Assembly (NCBI RefSeq): GCF_040115645.1
Contig: NW_027096013.1
Location: forward strand, 1,240,001-1,304,000
From: Euwallacea fornicatus
Taxonomy: Eukaryota > Arthropoda > Insecta > Coleoptera > Curculionidae
DNA length: 64,000 nt
Direction: 5' to 3'
A program made the translations under genes and the position numbers. The notes beneath the pieces were generated by a model. That model was given only the letters and a program-made list of their open reading frames with translations. It was not told where the DNA came from and did no database searches. Shown here piece after piece: positions 58,801 through 64,000 of this stretch. Numbering within the stretch: the first letter of the stretch is position 1; every line of letters begins with the position of its first letter.

Positions 58801-61800
58801 ATAATAAGACCTTAAACGGCAAATCGTCAATTTGGCTCTAATAGAAGCGGCACTTTTTGGCCAAATCGTACAATTTGGCGATATTTCGCCAACGCTACAA
58901 CCAATTTTGTTCAAATCGTCTCCTTTTGGCAAAATAAGCATAATAAGGCCTTAAACGGCAAATCGTCAATTTGGCTCTAATAGAAGTGGCACTTTTTGAC
59001 CAAATCGTGTAAATCGTACGATTTCGTGCTATTTCCGTCATTCCTAACAATACTGAGCTTAAAAATAGTCAAATCCGTGAAATCGGCGAGTTTCGTCGGA
59101 AATTGACCGAAAACCACGATTTGGCGTTATTTCGCCAACGCTACAACCAATTTTGTTCAAATCGCCTCCTTTTGGCAAAATAAGCATAATAAGGCCTTAA
59201 ACAGCAATTCGTCAATTTGGCTCTAATAGAAGCGGCACTTTTTGGCCAAATCGTACAATTTGGCGATATTTCGCCAACGCTACAACCAATTTTGTTCAAA
59301 TCGTCTCCTTTTGGCAAAATAAGCATAATAAGGCCTTAAACGGCAAATCGTCAATTTGGCTGTAATAGAAGCGGCACTTTATGACCAAATCTTATAATTT
59401 GGCGTTATGTCGCCAACGCTACAACCAATTTTGTTCAAATCGTCTCCTTTTGGCAAAATAAGCATAATAAGGCCTTAAACGGTAAATCGTCAATTTAGCT
59501 CTAATAGAAACGGCACTTTATGACCAAATCTTATGATTTGGCGTTATCTCGCCAACGCTACAACCAGTTTTGTTCAAATCGTCTCCTTCTGGCAAAATAA
59601 GCATAATAAGGCCTTAAACGGCAAATCGTCAATTTGGCTCTAATAGAAGCGGCACTTTTTGACCAAATCGTGTAAATCGTACGATTTCGTGCTATTTCCG
59701 TCATTCCTAACAATACTGAGCATAAAAATAGTCAAATCCGTGAAATCGGCGAGTTTCGTCGGAAATTGACCGAAAACCACGATTTGGCGTTATTTCGCCA
59801 ACGCTACAACCAATTTTGTTCAAATCGTCTCTTTTTGGCAAAATAAGCATAATAAGGCCTTAAACGGCAAATCGTCAATTTGGCTCTAATAGAAGCGGCA
59901 CTTTTTGGCCAAATCGTACAATTTGGCGTTATCTCGCAAACGCTACAACCAATTTTGTTCAAATCGTCTCCTTTTGGCAAAATAAGCATAATAAGGCCTT
60001 AAACGGCAAATCGTCAATTTGGCTCTAATAGAAGCGGCACTTTTTGGCCAAATCCTACAATTTGGCGATATTTCGCCAACGCTACAACCAATTTTGTTCA
60101 AATCGTCTCCTTTTGGCAAAATAAGCATAATAAGGCATTAAACGGCAAATCGTCAATTTGGCTCTAATAGAAGCGGCACTTTATGACCAAATCTTATGAT
60201 TTGGCGTTATCTCGCCAACGCTACAACCAATTTTGTTCAAATCGTCTCCTTTTGGCAAAATAAGCATAATAAGGCCTTAAACGGCAAATCGTCAATTTGG
60301 CTCTAATAGAAGCGGCACTTTATGACCAAATCTTATGATTTGGCGTTATCTCGCCAACGCTACAACCAATTTTGTTCAAATCGCCTCCTTTTGGCAAAAT
60401 AAGCATAATAAGGCCTTAAACGGCAAATCGTCAATTTGGCTCTAATAGAAGCGGCACTTTTTGGCCAAATCCTACAATTTGGCGATATTTCGCCAACGCT
60501 ACAACCAATTTTGTTCAAATCGTCTCCTTTTGGCAAAATAAGCATAATAAGGCCTTAAACGGCAAATCGTCAATTTGGCTCTAATAGAAGCGGCACTTTT
60601 TGGCCAAATCGTACAATTTGGCGATATTTCGCCAACGCTTCAACCAATTTTGTTCAAATCGTCTCCTTTTGGCAAAATAAGCATAATAAGGCCTTAAACG
60701 GCAAATCGTCAATTTGGCTCTAATAGAAGCGGCACTTTATGACCAAATCTTATGATTTGGCGTTATCTCGCCAACGCTACAACCAATTTTGTTCAAATCG
60801 TCTCCTTTTGGCAAAATAAGCATAATAAGGCCTTAAACGGCAAATCGTCAATTTGGCTCTAATAGAAGCGGCACTTTATGACCAAATCTTATGATTTGGC
60901 GTTATCTCGCCAACGCTACAACCAATTTTGTTCAAATCGCCTCCTTTTGGCAAAATAAGCATAATAAGGCCTTAAACGGCAAATCGTCAATTTGGCTCTA
61001 ATAGAAGCGGCACTTTTTGGCCAAATCCTACAATTTGGCGATATTTCGCCAATGCTACAACCAATTTTGTTCAAATCGTCTCCTTTTGGCAAAATAAGCA
61101 TAATAAGGCCTTAAACGGCAAATCGTCAATTTGGCTCTAATAGAAGCGGCACTTTTTGTCCAAATCTTACGATTTGGCGTTATCTCGCAAACGCTACAAT
61201 CAATTTTGTTCAAATCGTCTCCTTTTGGCAAAATAAGCATAATAAGGCCTTAAACAGCAAATCGTCAATTTGGCTCTAATAGAAACGGCACTTTATGACC
61301 AAATCTTATGATTTGGCGTTATCTCGCCAACGTTACAACCAATTTTGTTCAAATCGTCTCCTTTTGGCAAAATAAGCATAATAAGGCCTTAAACGGCAAA
61401 TCGTCAATTTGGCTCTAATAGAAGCGGCACTTTTTGGCCAAATCGTACAATTTGGCGATATTTCGCCAACGCTACAACCAATTTTGTTCAAATCGCCTCC
61501 TTTTGGCAAAATAAGCATAATAAGGCCTTAAACGGCAAATCGTCAATTTGGCTCTAATGGAAACGGCACTTTATGACCAAATCTTATGATTTGGCGTTAT
61601 CTCGCCAACGCTACAACCAATTTTGTTCAAATCGTCTCCTTTTGGCAAAATAAACATAATAAGGCCTTAAACGGTAAATCGTCAATTTAGCTCTAATAGA
61701 AACGGCACTTTATGACCAAATCTTATGATTTGGCGTTATCTCGCCAACGCTACAACCAGTTTTGTTCAAATCGTCTCCTTCTGGCAAAATAAGCATAATA

Positions 61801-64000
61801 AGGCCTTAAACGGCAAATCGTCAATTTGGCTCTAATAGAAGCGGCACTTTTTGGCCAAATCCTACAATTTGGCGATATTTCGCCAACGCTACAACCAATT
61901 TTGTTCAAATCGTCTCCTTTTGGCAAAATAAGCATAATAAGGCCTTAAACGGCAAATCGTCAATTTGGCTCTAATAGAAACGGCACTTTATGACCAAATC
62001 TTATGATTTGGCGTTATCTCGCCAACGCTACAACCAATTTTGTTCAAATCGTCTCCTTTTGGCAAAATAAGCATAATAAGGCCTTAAACGGCAAATCGTC
62101 AATTTGGCTGTAATAGAAGCGGCACTTTATGACCAAATCTTATGATTTGGCGTTATGTCGCCAACGCTACAACCAATTTTGTTCAAATCGTCTCCTTTTG
62201 GCAAAATAAGCATAATAAGGCCTTAAACGGTAAATCGTCAATTTGGCTCTAATAGAAACGGCACTTTATGACCAAATCTTATGATTTGGCGTTATCTCGC
62301 CAACGCTACAACCAGTTTTGTTCAAATCGTCTCCTTCTGGCAAAATAAGCATAATAAGGCCTTAAACGGCAAATCGTCAATTTGGCTCTAATAGAAGCGG
62401 CACTTTTTGACCAAATCGTGTAAATCGTACGATTTCGTGCTATTTCCGTCATTCCTAACAATACTGAGCATAAAAATAGTCAAATCCGTGAAATCGGCGA
62501 GTTTCGTCGGAAATTGACCGAAAACCACGATTTGGCGTTATTTCGCCAACGCTACAACCAATTTTGTTCAAATCGTCTCTTTTTGGCAAAATAAGCATAA
62601 TAAGGCCTTAAACGGCAAATCGTCAATTTGGCTCTAATAGAAGCGGCACTTTTTGGCCAAATCGTACAATTTGGCGATATTTCGCCAACGCTACAACCAA
62701 TTTTGTTCAAATCGTCTCCTTTTGGCAAAATAAGCATAATAAGGCCTTAAACGGCAAATCGTCAATTTGGCTCTAATAGAAGCGGCACTTTTTGTCCAAA
62801 TCTTACGATTTGGCGTTATCTCGCAAACGCTACAATCAATTTTGTTCAAATCGTCTCCTTTTGGCAAAATAAGCATAATAAGGCCTTAAACAGCAAATCG
62901 TCAATTTGGCTCTAATAGAAACGGCACTTTATGACCAAATCTTATGATTTGGCGTTATCTCGCCAACGTTACAACCAATTTTGTTCAAATCGTCTCCTTT
63001 TGGCAAAATAAGCATAATAAGGCCTTAAACGGCAAATCGTCAATTTGGCTCTAATAGAAGCGGCACTTTTTGGCCAAATCCTACAATTTGGCGATATTTC
63101 GCCAACGCTACAACCAATTTTGTTCAAATCGTCTCCTTTTGGCAAAATAAGCATAATAAGGCCTTAAACGGCAAATCGTCAATTTGGCTCTAATAGAAAC
63201 GGCACTTTATGACCAAATCTTATGATTTGGCGTTATCTCGCCAACGCTACAACCAGTTTTGTTCAAATCGTCTCCTTCTGGCAAAATAAGCATAATAAGG
63301 CCTTAAACGGCAAATCGTCAATTTGGCTCTAATAGAAACGGCACTTTATGACCAAATCTTATGATTTGGCGTTATGTCGCCAACGCTACAACCAATTTTG
63401 TTCAAATCGTCTCCTTTTGGCAAAATAAGCATAATAAGGCCTTAAACGGCAAATCGTCAATTTGGCTCTAATAGAAGCGGCACTTTTTGGCCAAATCCTA
63501 CAATTTGGCGATATTTCGCCAACGCTACAACCAATTTTGTTCAAATCGTCTCCTTTTGGCAAAATAAGCATAATAAGGCATTAAACGGCAAATCGTCAAT
63601 TTGGCTCTAATAGAAGCGGCACTTTATGACCAAATCTTATGATTTGGCGTTATCTCGCCAACGCTACAACCAATTTTGTTCAAATCGTCTCCTTTTGGCA
63701 AAATAAGCATAATAAGGCCTTAAACGGCAAATCGTCAATTTGGCTCTAATAGAAGCGGCACTTTATGACCAAATCTTATGATTTGGCGTTATCTCGCCAA
63801 CGCTACAACCAATTTTGTTCAAATCGCCTCCTTTTGGCAAAATAAGCATAATAAGGCCTTAAACGGCAAATCGTCAATTTGGCTGTAATAGAAGCGGCAC
63901 TTTATGACCAAATCTTATGATTTGGCGTTATGTCGCCAACGCTACAACCAATTTTGTTCAAATCGTCTCCTTTTGGCAAAATAAGCATAATAAGGCCTTA

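Larger units (their letters stand above)
44581..64000 (+). repeat. Satellite B array, 139-bp monomer with 246-bp long variants
   Basis: The monomer includes CAACGCTACAACCAATTTTG, AAAATAAGCATAATAAGGCC and CAATTTGGCTCTAATAGAAG, and repeats every 139 bp. Spacings between long variants equal 246 plus whole multiples of 139 throughout the uninterrupted array, so indels are essentially absent. Two main monomer types exist. One has CTTTTTGGCCAAATC, TACAATTTGGCGATATTTC; the other has CTTTATGACCAAATC, TTATGATTTGGCGTTATCTC. It is unrelated to satellite A by eye. On the - strand a 61-codon open frame recurs once per monomer across monomer boundaries; since 139 is not a multiple of three it cannot run on, and I treat it as chance. 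The array continues past the window end. Confidence 0.97.

Noticed and set aside
44677..63571. Dozens of 61-codon antisense frames, one per satellite B monomer
   Set aside because: Each runs over a monomer boundary and is repeated by the satellite itself; 139 is not divisible by three, so no extended protein is possible.
1..64000. CRISPR-like regular repeats
   Set aside because: The whole 139- or 176-bp unit is repeated with no unique spacers, and the context is eukaryotic.

Overview
The window looks like constitutive heterochromatin from an animal genome, most probably an insect or other arthropod. Almost all of it is two unrelated satellite DNAs. Between and inside them sit non-LTR retrotransposons that carry R1-clade hallmarks: an APE-type endonuclease plus reverse transcriptase ORF2, an ORF1 with CCHC zinc knuckles, a C-terminal C-x2-C-x12-H-x4-C finger and a poly(A) tail. 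There are no host genes, rRNAs, tRNAs, CRISPR arrays or bacterial-type operons that I can support. The species cannot be named from the sequence alone.

Layout. (1) 1-25,134: satellite A, 176-bp monomers in + orientation, about 142.8 copies. The start and end of the array are in exact 176-bp phase. It contains higher-order repeats (10-mer, 9-mer, 4-mer and dimer) and long duplicated blocks. (2) 25,135-28,395: R1-clade copy 1, cut off at its 5' end just before ORF2. It has an intact 1006-codon ORF2, a 3' UTR and a 24-A tail. (3) 28,396-37,731: about 53 monomers of a diverged satellite A subfamily (A') in the opposite orientation, so copy 1 sits at the symmetry centre of two inverted arrays. (4) 37,732-44,580: a cluster of R1-clade remains in one orientation. 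Copy A has a 5' UTR and a decayed ORF1 and then goes straight into the shared 3' UTR with no ORF2. Next comes a 17-unit 10-bp repeat (TTCGGGTTNN). Copy B has a 5' UTR with a 350-bp internal duplication and an ORF1 fused by deletion to the extreme C-terminus of ORF2. A second short TTCGGGTT-like stretch and a truncated ORF2 tail (copy C) follow. (5) 44,581-64,000: satellite B, 139-bp monomers. At intervals a monomer is enlarged to 246 bp by a 107-bp module placed at the exact centre of an 18-bp palindrome. A 249-bp solo-LTR-like insertion with a 4-bp target duplication interrupts it at 45,418-45,666.

How the parts may work together (inference). Copy 1 could supply an intact reverse transcriptase. 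Copies A and B keep only Gag-like coding and a 3' UTR with a conserved stem-loop, as expected of parasites moved in trans. This recalls, without proof of homology, the gag-only HeT-A element of Drosophila telomeres. The 10-bp G-rich repeat between head-to-tail copies may be their insertion target or a telomere-like array. The satellites look recently amplified and homogenised by unequal exchange.
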